Shown here: positions 10,550 through 19,299 of the stretch, in pieces
Layout: each line of letters opens with the position of its first letter
How positions within the stretch are numbered: the stretch's first letter is position 1
Assembly: GCF_001418005.1 (NCBI RefSeq)
Contig: NZ_LIOL01000002.1
Coordinates: 601,100-665,099, forward strand
Length of the DNA: 64,000 nucleotides
DNA from: Chelatococcus sambhunathii
Lineage (GTDB): Bacteria > Pseudomonadota > Alphaproteobacteria > Rhizobiales > Beijerinckiaceae
Direction: 5' to 3'
The notes under the pieces: generated by a model
What the model was told of the DNA's origin: nothing
Database searches by the model: none
Seen by the model: the letters and a program-made list of their open reading frames with translations, nothing else
Translations under genes and position numbers: made by a program

Positions 10550-11089
10550 CTACATTCCCGCCGGGTGATGCGCATAAGAGTAGAGCCGGTATTTCGCATG
10601 CTCGCCTGTGCCCATGCCGCCGACGGTCGTGAGGGCCTCGAGCATGACGCGCAGGGTGGCGAGACCGAGCCCTCGCAACCCGGTTTGCCGTGCGACGCCG
10701 GCGGCGATGGTCACGCCGCCGACATGGGGCTGCCCCGTCTTGCCTCCGCCGGCTTCAGGCGGACCCAGCGTGTCCGGCACCGGGCCGTAGGACAGGCATT
10801 CGCCGTTGCCGTCGCAGGCGCGGAACCAGAGGCCCGGGTGCCGCGCCTCCAGGGCGGCGAAGGCCGGTGAAGAAGAGAGCGCGAGGCGCCCTTCCATATC
10901 GCGTGCCAAGGCCGCGCGAACTGCGGCGGCGACCAGCGCCTCATCCTGCGGCGCCGACCGCTCCATGGCGATAGCAAATGCGCCGAGGGCGACCAGGCTC
11001 AATACCGCAGCCGGCCAGCCAAGGGCACCGAGCCTGCCTCGCCGGACGGCACGCCCGGTGGCATCGGCCGCTCGCCTCTCACGGATCAT
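10550..11089 (-). CDS. Hypothetical membrane protein with sensor-like extracytoplasmic domain
   Basis: A 179-residue protein not assigned to a known family. One transmembrane helix near residues 22-43 (WPAAVLSLVALGAFAIAM) is followed by an extracytoplasmic region whose GLWFRACDGNGECLSYGPVP stretch resembles the periplasmic domain of some sensor kinases; no HAMP, kinase or cyclase part follows. It could therefore be a truncated sensor or a one-TM receptor. ATG 11089 was chosen because a GGGGAGG lies 8 nt upstream; a TTG at 11134 is also open. A palindrome-containing site at 11167-11185 lies 77 bp upstream and is shared with the DUF2975/HTH operon. Confidence 0.5.
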   Translation of the reverse strand: MIRERRAADATGRAVRRGRLGALGWPAAVLSLVALGAFAIAMERSAPQDEALVAAAVRAALARDMEGRLALSSSPAFAALEARHPGLWFRACDGNGECLSYGPVPDTLGPPEAGGGKTGQPHVGGVTIAAGVARQTGLRGLGLATLRVMLEALTTVGGMGTGEHAKYRLYSYAHHPAGM

Positions 11090-11166
11090 GGCATGCACCT
11101 CCCCAAGTCGGGATCGCAGAAACGCTCCCGTCAACCTAGGGCGAATAACATTTTTGTCAATTAATT

Positions 11167-11185
11167 TTTCTCGATAAACATGAAA
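11167..11185 (-). promoter_or_regulatory. Candidate operator, site 2
   Basis: On the plus strand 11171-11185 reads TCGATAAACATGAAA, identical for 15 bp to 12011-12025. The palindrome core TTTATCGATAAA has one mismatch here. It lies just after the HTH gene stop and 77 bp upstream of the 179-residue gene, at a distance like that of site 1 from the DUF2975 start. Function as a regulator-binding site is inferred. Confidence 0.4.
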
Positions 11186-11419
11186 TCAATCATCGTCGAT
11201 TGGCTGAGGACAGCCGTCATCCACGAATGCGAGAATGTCGCCCGGCTGGCAGTCGAGATGCCGGCAGAGCGCGTCGAGCGTCGAGAAGCGGATGGCGCGG
11301 GCCTTGCCGGTCTTGAGCACGGAGAGGTTCTGGATCGAGATGCCGACGGCAGCCGCCAGATCGCCGAGGCGCATCTTGCGCTTTGCGAGCATGACATCGA
11401 GGTTGACAATGATCGCCAT
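11186..11419 (-). CDS. XRE-family HTH transcriptional regulator, YozG-like
   Basis: A 77-residue single-domain helix-turn-helix protein: MAIIVNLDVMLAKRKM, then LGDLAAAVGISIQNLSVLKTGKARAI (HTH) and LDALCRHLDCQPGDIL, the classic small Cro/C1-type regulator usually paired with a DUF2975 membrane protein. An alternative GTG start at 11431 overlaps the DUF2975 stop (GTGA), adding four residues; ATG 11419 matches where the family normally begins. It is translationally coupled to the upstream DUF2975 gene and probably binds DNA as a dimer. The repeated palindrome at 11167-11185 and 12007-12025 is its most plausible operator. Confidence 0.85.
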   Translation of the reverse strand: MAIIVNLDVMLAKRKMRLGDLAAAVGISIQNLSVLKTGKARAIRFSTLDALCRHLDCQPGDILAFVDDGCPQPIDDD

Positions 11420-11427
11420 TGCCCGGC

Positions 11428-11940
11428 TCACACCGTCAGGCTCAGTTCGTCCTGCATGCGGCAGGCCATGCCCATGATGCGGCCGAGCAGGATGACGACG
11501 AGCCCGATGAACAGTTCGCCGAGATGAAGCTGGTAGGCGAGCGGCACCTCGGTGAGCCGCTCGGTGAAATAGAGGACGAGGCCCGCCGCCAGGAATGCGA
11601 CCTGGTCGGCCAGGGAATAGGCGACGAGGAGGACACCCATGCGGTGGATGCGCACCACCGCCGGCGCCGTGAACACCTCTCCGCCTGCATAGAGCAGCAG
11701 CAGCTGGTGCAGTTCCCGCAGCATCAAGCCGAGGAGCAGCGGCGCAATGCTGGTCAGCAAGACAAAGGCGATCTTGCTGGAAAGCTGCAACTGGCTCGCA
11801 TCCGCCGGACCACCCGGCAATTCAGGATCGCCATGCATGGTCGCCACCGTCGCAATGGCGATCCATGCGAGAGGCACGAGCCATTGCAGGACTGCGGTGA
11901 CCAGCGACAGGCGCCGGCTGTAGATTTGAACCGTAGGCAT
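11428..11940 (-). CDS. DUF2975 family integral membrane protein
   Basis: A 170-residue inner-membrane protein with four predicted helices (about residues 11-33, 54-76, 100-125, 140-160), matching the DUF2975 family of unknown function that is typically encoded just upstream of a YozG-like HTH regulator, as here. ATG 11940 was chosen; an ATG at 11955 is also in frame but lacks a ribosome-binding site. The pair may form a membrane-linked regulatory module, but whether the membrane protein senses a signal or sequesters the regulator is not known. Confidence 0.75.
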   Translation of the reverse strand: MPTVQIYSRRLSLVTAVLQWLVPLAWIAIATVATMHGDPELPGGPADASQLQLSSKIAFVLLTSIAPLLLGLMLRELHQLLLLYAGGEVFTAPAVVRIHRMGVLLVAYSLADQVAFLAAGLVLYFTERLTEVPLAYQLHLGELFIGLVVILLGRIMGMACRMQDELSLTV

Positions 11941-12006
11941 CACCCATTCCCACATGGTGACAATGTCTGCAGACGCTAGTCCGGACGGGCTTCGGCAGCA
12001 ATCAGA

Positions 12007-12025
12007 TTTATCGATAAACATGAAA
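12007..12025 (-). promoter_or_regulatory. Candidate operator, site 1
   Basis: A perfect 12-bp palindrome TTTATCGATAAA at 12007-12018 is followed by CATGAAA. It lies 66 bp upstream of the DUF2975 start and contains the stop codon of the upstream acyltransferase gene (12008-12010). The motif is AT-rich against a GC-rich background and recurs once at 11167-11185. It is proposed as the operator of the DUF2975/HTH operon. Confidence 0.45.
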
Positions 12026-12829
12026 CGCGCGCCGTGATGGCCCGGTTGCAGCCTCCCGCTCCCCCGCCGTGCCGTGAATGAGGCCAGCGCCCGGATCGCG
12101 GTGGCCGATCGCGCCGTAAGCCGCCGCGATGGCGTCATCAAGCGCGGCTTCGAGCCGGCCGCGCAGATCCTCGCAATGGCCGGCCGTCGCGTCGGACGGA
12201 ACCAGCACCGGCTCGCCGATGACGATGGCACCGCGACCGAAGGGGAGCGGGATGCTCGCCCGATCCCAGTTGGCGAGGTCGATGCGCCGGCTGGTCACCG
12301 CCACAAGCGGGTAGATCGGCCGGCCGGAATGAAGGGCGAGACGGATGATGCCGGGCCCGCAGATGCGGGCGCGCTTCGGCACGTCCGCGGTGAGGGCGAC
12401 ACTGGTGCCCTTGGCCAGCGCCCGCAGCATGGCGCGGAACGCAAACGCGCCACGCTTACGCCGCGCCTGCCGCGGGTCTTCCGCCCCAGATCCGTGGATG
12501 ACGGTGAGGCCGAGGCGCGCGCAGACAGCGCCGATAAGAGCCCCGTCCCGATGGGTGGAGACGAGTGCCGCCACCGGCCGCTCGTCCATGCGGGCAGCGA
12601 ATGAGAGCAGCTGCTGGCCATGCCACATGGCGAAGATGGCAGCGCCGTCTGGTTGCCGGCCCCGTCGCACACCGAAAAGGGTCGTGCGCGCCACGAGGCG
12701 CAGATAGCCCGCAAGGGCGAAGCTGCCCGCCCGGATGGCGAGTGGCGGGTTGAAGCGATCTTCGGAAGGCGTCTCGCAGGCGGAAGGCGCGCCGTCGGCG
12801 GCGCGATGCGGAGAGGCACCGGACATCAT
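12008..12829 (-). CDS. DUF374 lysophospholipid acyltransferase-like protein
   Basis: A 273-residue DUF374 protein, a family related to lysophospholipid/lipid A acyltransferases acting at the inner membrane. Visible hallmarks are FAMWHGQQLL and the STHRDGALI segment (acyltransferase His/Asp region), HGSGAEDPRQARRKRGA, and the LTADVPKRARICGPGIIRLA block specific to DUF374. The acyl acceptor is unknown; roles in lipid A or outer-membrane lipid modification are known for relatives. ATG 12829 (or 12826) has AGGG 7 nt upstream. The stop codon lies inside the palindrome at 12007-12018. About 220 bp without a recognisable gene separate it from the divergent DUF3750 gene. Confidence 0.8.
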   Translation of the reverse strand: MMSGASPHRAADGAPSACETPSEDRFNPPLAIRAGSFALAGYLRLVARTTLFGVRRGRQPDGAAIFAMWHGQQLLSFAARMDERPVAALVSTHRDGALIGAVCARLGLTVIHGSGAEDPRQARRKRGAFAFRAMLRALAKGTSVALTADVPKRARICGPGIIRLALHSGRPIYPLVAVTSRRIDLANWDRASIPLPFGRGAIVIGEPVLVPSDATAGHCEDLRGRLEAALDDAIAAAYGAIGHRDPGAGLIHGTAGEREAATGPSRRAFHVYR

Positions 12830-13048
12830 GAAAACACCCTGTCGGTTGCACCGGCCCGGGCCCTGTCTACCCGGACCCAGGCGCACCGCTGTCTGCGGCA
12901 GATGCATTACGGCGACCTGACGCGCGGGGAGCTCCGCCGGACGCCGGGCAGCGTGGCCCTTTTTCGCCTCACGCTCGCGGAACGACGGTGCGTCCCCTCG
13001 CCGTCCCGTGAATTGACAGCTCCCGCGGCAGTCGGCATCCGGTTGTTC

Positions 13049-13789
13049 ATGCGTCTCATGCGCCTTGCCCTCGCGGCCTTCGTGCTCGTCTTCCTCCTGC
13101 CGCTCGGCGCCCATGCGCTCATGTGGATGGGCCACGGCCATCCCCGCTCCTGGAGCGGCGCCGACTGGACGAGCAGCGGCCTCCTGCCGGCGCCGGTCGC
13201 CGACAGCCCGGCCATCATCCACATCTATGCGGCTCGCACCGGGCGCTGGAAAGGCGCCGTGGCGCATCACACCTGGCTCGTCGTCAAGGAGGCGGGCGCC
13301 GTCCCCTACGAGCGCTACGACAAGGTGGGCTGGGGCACGCCTGTGCGACGCGACGGCTGGGCGCCCGACGGGCGCTGGTATGGGAACATGCCCGAGCTCG
13401 TCGCCGCCATCGAAGGCGAGGCGGCGGAAGCTCTGCTACCCGCCGTGCGGGCGGCGATCGCGGATTATCCCTTCCGCGAGCGAGGTAGCTACCGCGTCTG
13501 GCCGGGGCCGAATTCGAACAGCTTTGTCGCCCATGTCGTGGCCCGCGTGCCGCAGCTCGGCGTCGCGCTGCCGCCGACGGCACTCGGAAAGGACTACCAT
13601 GTCGAGATGATCTATGCCGGCCTCGCGCCGAGCGGCACCGGTTTCCAGGTCGCGCTCGGCGGACTCTTCGGCATAACGGTCGCTTGGGTCGAGGGACTTG
13701 AAATCAACCTTTTCGGACTTGTCGCCGGGCTCGACCTGCGCCAGCCCGCGCTGAAACTGCCCGGCTTCGGCCGGCTGGCGCTCGTCTGA
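13049..13789 (+). CDS. DUF3750 family protein
   Basis: A 246-residue protein with an N-terminal hydrophobic signal/anchor (RLALAAFVLVFLLPLGAHAL) and the conserved DUF3750 body: IIHIYAARTGRWKGAVAHHTW, NMPELVAAIEGEAAE, YPFRERGSYRVWPGPNSNSF. The family is widespread in Hyphomicrobiales and has no established function; the conserved His/Trp and NSN residues look like a hydrolase or ligand pocket, but that is speculation. ATG 13049 is supported by the signal peptide that follows; ATG 13058 is an alternative. It converges on the DUF900 hydrolase gene with only 12 bp between the stops. Confidence 0.8.
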   Translation: MRLMRLALAAFVLVFLLPLGAHALMWMGHGHPRSWSGADWTSSGLLPAPVADSPAIIHIYAARTGRWKGAVAHHTWLVVKEAGAVPYERYDKVGWGTPVRRDGWAPDGRWYGNMPELVAAIEGEAAEALLPAVRAAIADYPFRERGSYRVWPGPNSNSFVAHVVARVPQLGVALPPTALGKDYHVEMIYAGLAPSGTGFQVALGGLFGITVAWVEGLEINLFGLVAGLDLRQPALKLPGFGRLALV

Positions 13790-13801
13790 GCGACTTCACG
13801 A

Positions 13802-14839
13802 TCAATCCCAGGTCCGGCGCTCCACGGCCCGCTTGATCACGCCGCGCACGTCCTTGTTCGTCAGGAACAGATCGTGCCTGATAATGCCCCAGCCATAGTC
13901 CGAGGCATCGGCAATCTTGACGCCGAGCGGCTCCAGCACGGCCCGGTCGGCGGCGCCGACGCGCGAGACCCCGCCGGCAAGACGGCTCGAGACGGCGAGC
14001 GCCCGGTCGTTGACGCTGGAAATCACCGTGATGTGCTTCGCCAGCGGGCCGATGCGCTGCACGCCGGTTGCAAAGAGATCGACGTCGATGTCGGGCGAAG
14101 CCAAGACGATCGCGCCAAAGCGCGCGGCAACGTCCGCGCTGCCGCTCACTGCCCAGAGCTGGCGGAGTGTCTCCAGCGTCAGGAGCGTGCCCATGCTGTG
14201 CGCGACGATGTGGACGCGGCCCACCATGGCGTTGCGCACCAGTGCCTCGAGCAGATCCTGGAAGGCGTCGCGCGACCACAACGCGCTCTCGCGGTCGTAG
14301 CCGTAGTCGAGCAGCCCCTCCTTCGACGGCCAGGAGAAGCTGACCGTCGCCCCGGAAAAGCCGATGGCGCGCGTCAGTTCCGCCGCGTCGATCGCGGCAC
14401 GCTCGAAGCTCTGGTTGTAGCCGTGAACATAGACCAGCACGTCGCGTCCACCCGCCTCCAGCGTCAGCGCGGCGACGGGATCATTGTTGCCCAGGGCCTC
14501 GACGGCGTTGATGCGCCAGTCGCCCGAAAGCGTCGAGCCGATGCGGCCGAAGAATGTCTCTGGCGGCGGATCGAACCGCACGGCGACGGCGCGCGTGCCG
14601 CCGGCTCGGGCGGAACCGAACCAAGGCCGCTCGCTCGCCCCGTTCACCGGCGCGCGTGTCGTCACGGCATAGACGACAGGGCCGCCGCGCGCGCCCATCG
14701 GCGACGATCCGAGGGCGGACGCCGGCGCGCTGTCACCGTCAAAAGCGCCGATGGCGCTGGAACAGCCGGCGAGCGTGGCGGCGCCGGCATTGACGAGCGC
14801 GAGGCGCAGCAGGACGCGGCGGGACAAACGATGGGGCAT
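13802..14839 (-). CDS. Alpha/beta hydrolase, DUF900 family, exported lipoprotein-like
   Basis: A 345-residue DUF900 hydrolase. The N-terminus SRRVLLRLALVNAGAATLAGC has a twin-arginine pair and a lipobox (LAGC, Cys25), so it is probably an exported lipoprotein. The fold shows VLVYVHGYNQSFE (oxyanion region), VHIVAHSMGT with the nucleophile Ser in GHSxG-like context (A-H-S-M-G), an Asp in LASPDIDVDLF, and a C-terminal DYGWGIIRHDLFL carrying the likely catalytic His. Substrate is unknown. ATG 14839 is fixed by the signal peptide. Divergent from meaB across 178 bp. Confidence 0.85.
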   Translation of the reverse strand: MPHRLSRRVLLRLALVNAGAATLAGCSSAIGAFDGDSAPASALGSSPMGARGGPVVYAVTTRAPVNGASERPWFGSARAGGTRAVAVRFDPPPETFFGRIGSTLSGDWRINAVEALGNNDPVAALTLEAGGRDVLVYVHGYNQSFERAAIDAAELTRAIGFSGATVSFSWPSKEGLLDYGYDRESALWSRDAFQDLLEALVRNAMVGRVHIVAHSMGTLLTLETLRQLWAVSGSADVAARFGAIVLASPDIDVDLFATGVQRIGPLAKHITVISSVNDRALAVSSRLAGGVSRVGAADRAVLEPLGVKIADASDYGWGIIRHDLFLTNKDVRGVIKRAVERRTWD

Positions 14840-15017
14840 GAACGGGCTTCGGTTTGCCGGGGCTTCTGGGACGGGTCCCTTTTGGCGTTCGATTGTGGGC
14901 GAAGATAGGGCAAAAGGTGGCAAAGGCCGGCCTGCGACGGTACGCCCGGCCCGCAGCGCTCCGTATGCGGAATTCATCCCACCTCGATGCGCGAATCTGT
15001 GGCAACTATAGCGTAAC

Positions 15018-16007
15018 ATGACACGCCTCGACCGCTCCGCCCTGCCCGATCTTGCCGCACGCCTCGCCAGGGGCGAGCGCGCGGCGCTGGCGCGCGCCAT
15101 CACGCTCGTCGAATCACGCCGGGGCGACCACCAGGCGCTGGCGCGCGAGCTCATCCAGACGGTACTGCCGCGCACCGGCGGGGCCGTGCGCGTCGGCATC
15201 ACGGGCGTGCCGGGCGTCGGCAAGTCGACCACCATCGACACCCTCGGCTCCAATCTGACGGCGGCGGGCCACAAGGTGGCGGTGCTCGCGGTGGACCCTT
15301 CCTCGCAGCGCAGCGGCGGTTCGATCCTCGGCGACAAGACGCGCATGGCGCGGCTCGCCATTGACGAGAACGCCTTCATCCGCCCATCGCCCTCCTCCGG
15401 CACGCTCGGCGGGGTCGCGGCGAAGACGCGCGAGACGATGCTCCTGTGCGAAGCGGCGGGCTTCGACGTCATTCTCGTCGAGACGGTGGGCGTCGGCCAG
15501 TCGGAAACGGCGGTGGCCGACCTCACGGATTTCTTCCTCGTGCTGATGCTGCCGGGCGCGGGCGACGAACTGCAGGGCATCAAGAAGGGCATCGTCGAGA
15601 TGGCGGACATGATTGCCGTCAACAAGGCGGATGGCGAGGGTGCGACTCGCGCCAAGGCCGCGGCGGCCGACTATCGCGCCGCCCTGCACATTCTCGCGCC
15701 CGCGAGCCCGACCTGGTCGCCGCCCGTCATCACCATCTCCGGCCTTGCCAACGTCGGCCTCGACGTCCTCTGGGAGAAGGTCGTCGACCACCGGGAGCGC
15801 ATGACGGCGACGGGCGAACTGCAGCAGAAGCGACGCGCGCAGGAGGTGAAGTGGATGTGGGCCATGGTGGAGGATCGGCTGCATGCGCGGTTGCGGGCCG
15901 ATCCGCAGGTGCGCAAGCGCGTGCCGGCGCTCGAGGCTGAGGTCGCGGCGGGAAAGCTCGCGGCGACAGTGGCGGCCGACGAGATCGCGTCCTTGCTAGG
16001 GCTTTGA
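15018..16007 (+). CDS. meaB: Methylmalonyl-CoA mutase-associated GTPase MeaB
   Basis: A 329-residue G3E-family GTPase that gates cofactor loading and protects adenosylcobalamin in methylmalonyl-CoA mutase; it works with the MutA/ScpA proteins encoded at 6296-10365. Walker A is GVPGVGKST (Lys69), switch elements include VDPSSQRSGGSILGDKTRM and ETVGVGQSE, and the guanine specificity loop is VNKADG. The C-terminal helical dimerisation segment is complete. ATG 15018 is the only good start. The downstream pyroglutamyl peptidase gene follows by 14 bp, so they may be co-transcribed. Confidence 0.97.
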   Translation: MTRLDRSALPDLAARLARGERAALARAITLVESRRGDHQALARELIQTVLPRTGGAVRVGITGVPGVGKSTTIDTLGSNLTAAGHKVAVLAVDPSSQRSGGSILGDKTRMARLAIDENAFIRPSPSSGTLGGVAAKTRETMLLCEAAGFDVILVETVGVGQSETAVADLTDFFLVLMLPGAGDELQGIKKGIVEMADMIAVNKADGEGATRAKAAAADYRAALHILAPASPTWSPPVITISGLANVGLDVLWEKVVDHRERMTATGELQQKRRAQEVKWMWAMVEDRLHARLRADPQVRKRVPALEAEVAAGKLAATVAADEIASLLGL

Positions 16008-16021
16008 CGGGCCAACACCAG

Positions 16022-16726
16022 ATGGTTAAACGGAACAAGCGCTGCGACATTCTCATCACCGGCTTCGGGCCCTTCCCGCGTGTGCCGGTCAATCCCACGG
16101 CGGTGCTCGCCGAGCGCGTCGGCGGCAGCCGGCGCCTCGCCCGGCTCGGCATCAGGGCGGAGCACCACGTCTTCCGAACGCGCTACGCCATCCTGGACAA
16201 GGCTTTGCCGACCCGGCTGGCCGCCGCGCGGCCGCGGGCGGTCCTGATGCTCGGCGTCGCCACCCGCGCCCGCCACGTGCGGGTGGAAACGCGCGCGGTC
16301 AACAAGGCCAACAGGACGGCCCCCGACGCCTCGGGCAAGACCCATCGCGGGGCGGCGCTTGCGAAGGGCGCTCCGTTGGTGCGCCGCTCGCCGGCCCCGC
16401 TCGCACGCCTGAAGGTGGCGATGGCGGGCACGGGCATGCCGGTCCGCCGGTCCATCGACGCCGGCCGCTATCTGTGCAACGCCAGCTATTTCACCGCGCT
16501 CGGCCAGCTTGAAGATAAGCGCCCGTCGATCCCGGTCGTCTTCATCCACGTGCCGATGCCGAGTGCCTGGGCGAGCAGCCCGACGCCTCGCCCGACGCGC
16601 AAGGATTCGCCGCAGACAGGCGCACCGGCAAAGGTCCGGCGCCCCACCCTCGCCGCCATGGCCCGCGCCCTCGAGACAGCCGCCATCGTTCTCGTCCGGG
16701 AAAGCGCCCGCAGGCAAATGTCCTGA
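16022..16726 (+). CDS. pcp: Pyroglutamyl-peptidase I (peptidase C15)
   Basis: A 234-residue cytosolic cysteine peptidase that removes N-terminal pyroglutamate. The catalytic triad is retained: Glu89 (RVETRAVN), Cys152 (GRYLCNASYFTAL) and His176 (VVFIHVPMP). The N-terminal ILITGFGPFPRVPVNPT is typical of the family. ATG 16022 was preferred; a TTG at 16004 overlapping the meaB stop would add six residues. Its placement beside meaB has no obvious metabolic logic, and the peptide transporters further downstream are not in the same operon. Confidence 0.88.
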   Translation: MVKRNKRCDILITGFGPFPRVPVNPTAVLAERVGGSRRLARLGIRAEHHVFRTRYAILDKALPTRLAAARPRAVLMLGVATRARHVRVETRAVNKANRTAPDASGKTHRGAALAKGAPLVRRSPAPLARLKVAMAGTGMPVRRSIDAGRYLCNASYFTALGQLEDKRPSIPVVFIHVPMPSAWASSPTPRPTRKDSPQTGAPAKVRRPTLAAMARALETAAIVLVRESARRQMS

Positions 16727-16786
16727 TCCGGGACAAGGCAGCCGGCACGGATCTTGTGTCCATGGCCTTCTAAAAGGACACTGCCC

Positions 16787-18154
16787 ATGGACGAAAGCCG
16801 CCGCCTCATCCTGATGACCGCCGCCCTCGCCGGCGCCGCGCCGCTCGCGGCGGGCTCCGCGATCGGCCGCGAGGCTGACGGCATGGCCGCTGCCCTCGGC
16901 ATTTCGGCGCTCCCGTTCGGCCTGCGGCCCAATACGGAAGAGGACCAGTCCGCCCGGCTCGCTGCGGCGCTTGCGGAGGCGGCCCGGCGGAGCGCGCCGC
17001 TCCTTGTCCCTCCGGGGCGCTACCGCATCGCCGCGGTGGCGCTGCCCGACGGGGCGCGGCTCGTCGGCGCGCCCGGCCTCACCACCTTCGTCCATGCCGG
17101 CAGCGGGCCGATGCTCACGGCGCGGAACGCCCAGTCCATCGCCCTTTACGGACTGCGCCTCGACGGGCTGTCCCGCCCGCTGCCCGATCGCGCCGGCCTC
17201 GTGACGCTCGCGGGCGTGCGCGAGGTCGAGATCGACGGCTGCCGCTTCGAGAAGGCCGGTGGCATCGCGCTTCATCTGGCGGGTTGCGGCGGCCGCGTCA
17301 CGGGGTCTGCGTTTTCGGAGGCAAGCCATTCGGCCCTGTTCTCCATTGATGCGACCGGTCTCTCGATCACCGCCAACACGGTCACCCGCTGCGGCAGCAA
17401 CGGCATCCAGGTCTGGCGTTCGGAGAAGGGAGACGACGGCACTGTCGTTGCCGGCAACCGGATCTCGCACATCGCAGCCGATGCCGGCGGCACGGGCGAA
17501 TACGGCAACGGCATCAGCATCTTCCGGGCTGGCGGCGTCCTCGTGAGCGGCAACACCGTGCGCGACTGCGCCCTGTCCGCGATCCGCAACAATTCGGGCT
17601 CCGCCTGCCAGATCATCGGCAACAACTGCGCGCGTCTCGGCGAGACGGCGCTGTGGGCCGAATTCGCCTTCGAAGGTACGATCATCGCCAACAACGTGGT
17701 CGAGGAGGCGATGAGCGGCATCTCCATGACCAACCTCGACCACGGCGGCCGTCTTTCGGTGTGCAGCGGCAACCTGCTGCGCGGCCTGCGCCACCGCCCC
17801 CGCTCCTATGATGGCGTGCTCGCCGGCGGCACCGGCATTCACGTCGAGGCCGAGGCGAGCGTCACCGGCAATGTCATCGAGGATGCGGAGGACAAGGGCA
17901 TCAGCGTCGGCTGGTCCTGGGCGATGCGCAACATCGCCGTGACCGGCAATGTCATACGCAACGCGCGGACCGGCATCCGCGTCAGCCTCGTGCCGAAGGA
18001 GCGCAGCGCCGTGATCTCGGGCAACGTCATCTCCGGCGCCCGCGAGGGTGCCGTTGTCGGCTACGAATACGACAAGGCCGTCACGGGTGATCTGACGGCC
18101 CGCCCGGATGCGCGGGCAACCGGCATCGTGGTGACCGGAAATGCCGTCGCCTGA
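16787..18154 (+). CDS. TIGR03808 family Tat-translocated repetitive (beta-helix) protein
   Basis: A 455-residue exported protein with a twin-arginine start (MDESRRLILMTAALAGAAP) and a right-handed parallel beta-helix body made of repeated TGNVI/SGNVI-type coils (SGNTVRDCALSAIRNNSG, ISGNVISGAREG). This matches the TIGR03808 family, restricted to Hyphomicrobiales and of unknown function; pectate-lyase-like folds suggest polysaccharide contact. AAAAGGA lies 8 nt upstream of ATG 16787, which fixes the start. It stands alone and converges on the asparaginase gene 4 bp away. Confidence 0.9.
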   Translation: MDESRRLILMTAALAGAAPLAAGSAIGREADGMAAALGISALPFGLRPNTEEDQSARLAAALAEAARRSAPLLVPPGRYRIAAVALPDGARLVGAPGLTTFVHAGSGPMLTARNAQSIALYGLRLDGLSRPLPDRAGLVTLAGVREVEIDGCRFEKAGGIALHLAGCGGRVTGSAFSEASHSALFSIDATGLSITANTVTRCGSNGIQVWRSEKGDDGTVVAGNRISHIAADAGGTGEYGNGISIFRAGGVLVSGNTVRDCALSAIRNNSGSACQIIGNNCARLGETALWAEFAFEGTIIANNVVEEAMSGISMTNLDHGGRLSVCSGNLLRGLRHRPRSYDGVLAGGTGIHVEAEASVTGNVIEDAEDKGISVGWSWAMRNIAVTGNVIRNARTGIRVSLVPKERSAVISGNVISGAREGAVVGYEYDKAVTGDLTARPDARATGIVVTGNAVA

Positions 18155-18158
18155 CGCG

Positions 18159-19172
18159 TCAGCCGCTGGCGAGCGCCGCCGCCGGCCGCATGGTGCCGAC
18201 GAGGCGGCCGTTCCAGTTGCGCATCTGCGGGCGCGACAGCGCGGCAACGGCCTCCGCCTCCTGCGCGGACAGCGGCAGGAAGCGCTCGACGAGGGCCGCC
18301 ATGGCCACCTCGGCCGCCCGCGCTGCCCCATCGTCGCACTTGAGAGCGATGCCGAGGCCGAGCTCCGGAAAGGTGGCGCAATAGACGCCTTCCGCCCCGA
18401 CCTTCACGAAGGCCCGCGCGCCGAGCGCCTCCATGAGGATGGTGTCGAAGCGGCCGGTGCCGGCCACCATGAAGGGGTGGGCCGCGACAGCCGCCCTGAG
18501 GCGGGCGAAGGCGGCGGCCCGCTCCCGCGTGAGGCCGGTCCCGGTGCCGATGCGGGCAAAGGCCCGGGCGAGCGCCCGCAGCGGCACGGCATAGGTCGGA
18601 ATGGAGCAGCCGTCCGTGCCGCGCAGTTCGTCCCTGTGCGCAAAGCCTGTCAGCGCCTCCATCGCCGCCTTGACCTCCCGCTGCAGCGCGTGGCCGGGCT
18701 CGATGTAGCCAGCGGGATCGACATCCATGGCGCAGGCGGCGCAGATGAAGCCGGCATGCTTGCCGGAACAGTTGTTGTGCAGGACCGTCGGCTCGGCCCC
18801 GGTGCGGGCGAGCGCGCGCGCCGCTTCCTGCCCCATGGGCCAGTGGGCGCCGCATTCAAGGCAGGCTGGCTCGCGCCCCGCGCGGGCGAGCATGCGCGCC
18901 ACCGTCTCGGCATGCCGCGGCTCCCCGGAATGAGAGGCGCAGGCGAGCGACAGTTCGTCGTCCGTCAGGCCATAGCGGTCGGCCGCGCCGCTCTCGATGA
19001 GCGGCAGCGCCTGGATGACCTTGACCGCAGAGCGCGGAAAGACCGGCCGGTCCACATCGCCGAGTACGAGCACCTCCGCTCCGTCGGCATCGACCACGGC
19101 GAGCGCGCCGTGGTGAACCGATTCCACGACATCGCCACGCGTGACCTCGACCAGGACAGGATCCGTCATCAT
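18159..19172 (-). CDS. Asparaginase, PF06089 (R. etli-type)
   Basis: A 337-residue asparaginase II-family enzyme hydrolysing L-asparagine to aspartate and ammonia. Family motifs are FPRSAVKVIQ (Ser48/Lys51 in this numbering, matching the catalytic pair known for the R. etli enzyme), CASHSGEPRH, LECGAHWP and LHNNCSGKH with the conserved Cys and Lys, then GTDGCSIPTYAVPL with the second conserved Cys. The start is an ATGATG pair at 19172/19169 behind GGAGAAGGC. Divergent from the UDP-glucose dehydrogenase gene; the two are probably not functionally linked. Confidence 0.9.
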   Translation of the reverse strand: MMTDPVLVEVTRGDVVESVHHGALAVVDADGAEVLVLGDVDRPVFPRSAVKVIQALPLIESGAADRYGLTDDELSLACASHSGEPRHAETVARMLARAGREPACLECGAHWPMGQEAARALARTGAEPTVLHNNCSGKHAGFICAACAMDVDPAGYIEPGHALQREVKAAMEALTGFAHRDELRGTDGCSIPTYAVPLRALARAFARIGTGTGLTRERAAAFARLRAAVAAHPFMVAGTGRFDTILMEALGARAFVKVGAEGVYCATFPELGLGIALKCDDGAARAAEVAMAALVERFLPLSAQEAEAVAALSRPQMRNWNGRLVGTMRPAAALASG

Positions 19173-19299
19173 GCCTTCTCCGTTTGGCGCTCTTTTGCGC
19201 AGCGACCGGGCCCCTGTCAAACTGCGGGGTTCCTTGCCCCTCGCCCGCCGACGCTTTAAAGCCCTCGGCGATCCTCCGCTCCACCATCAGGGTGTCTCG

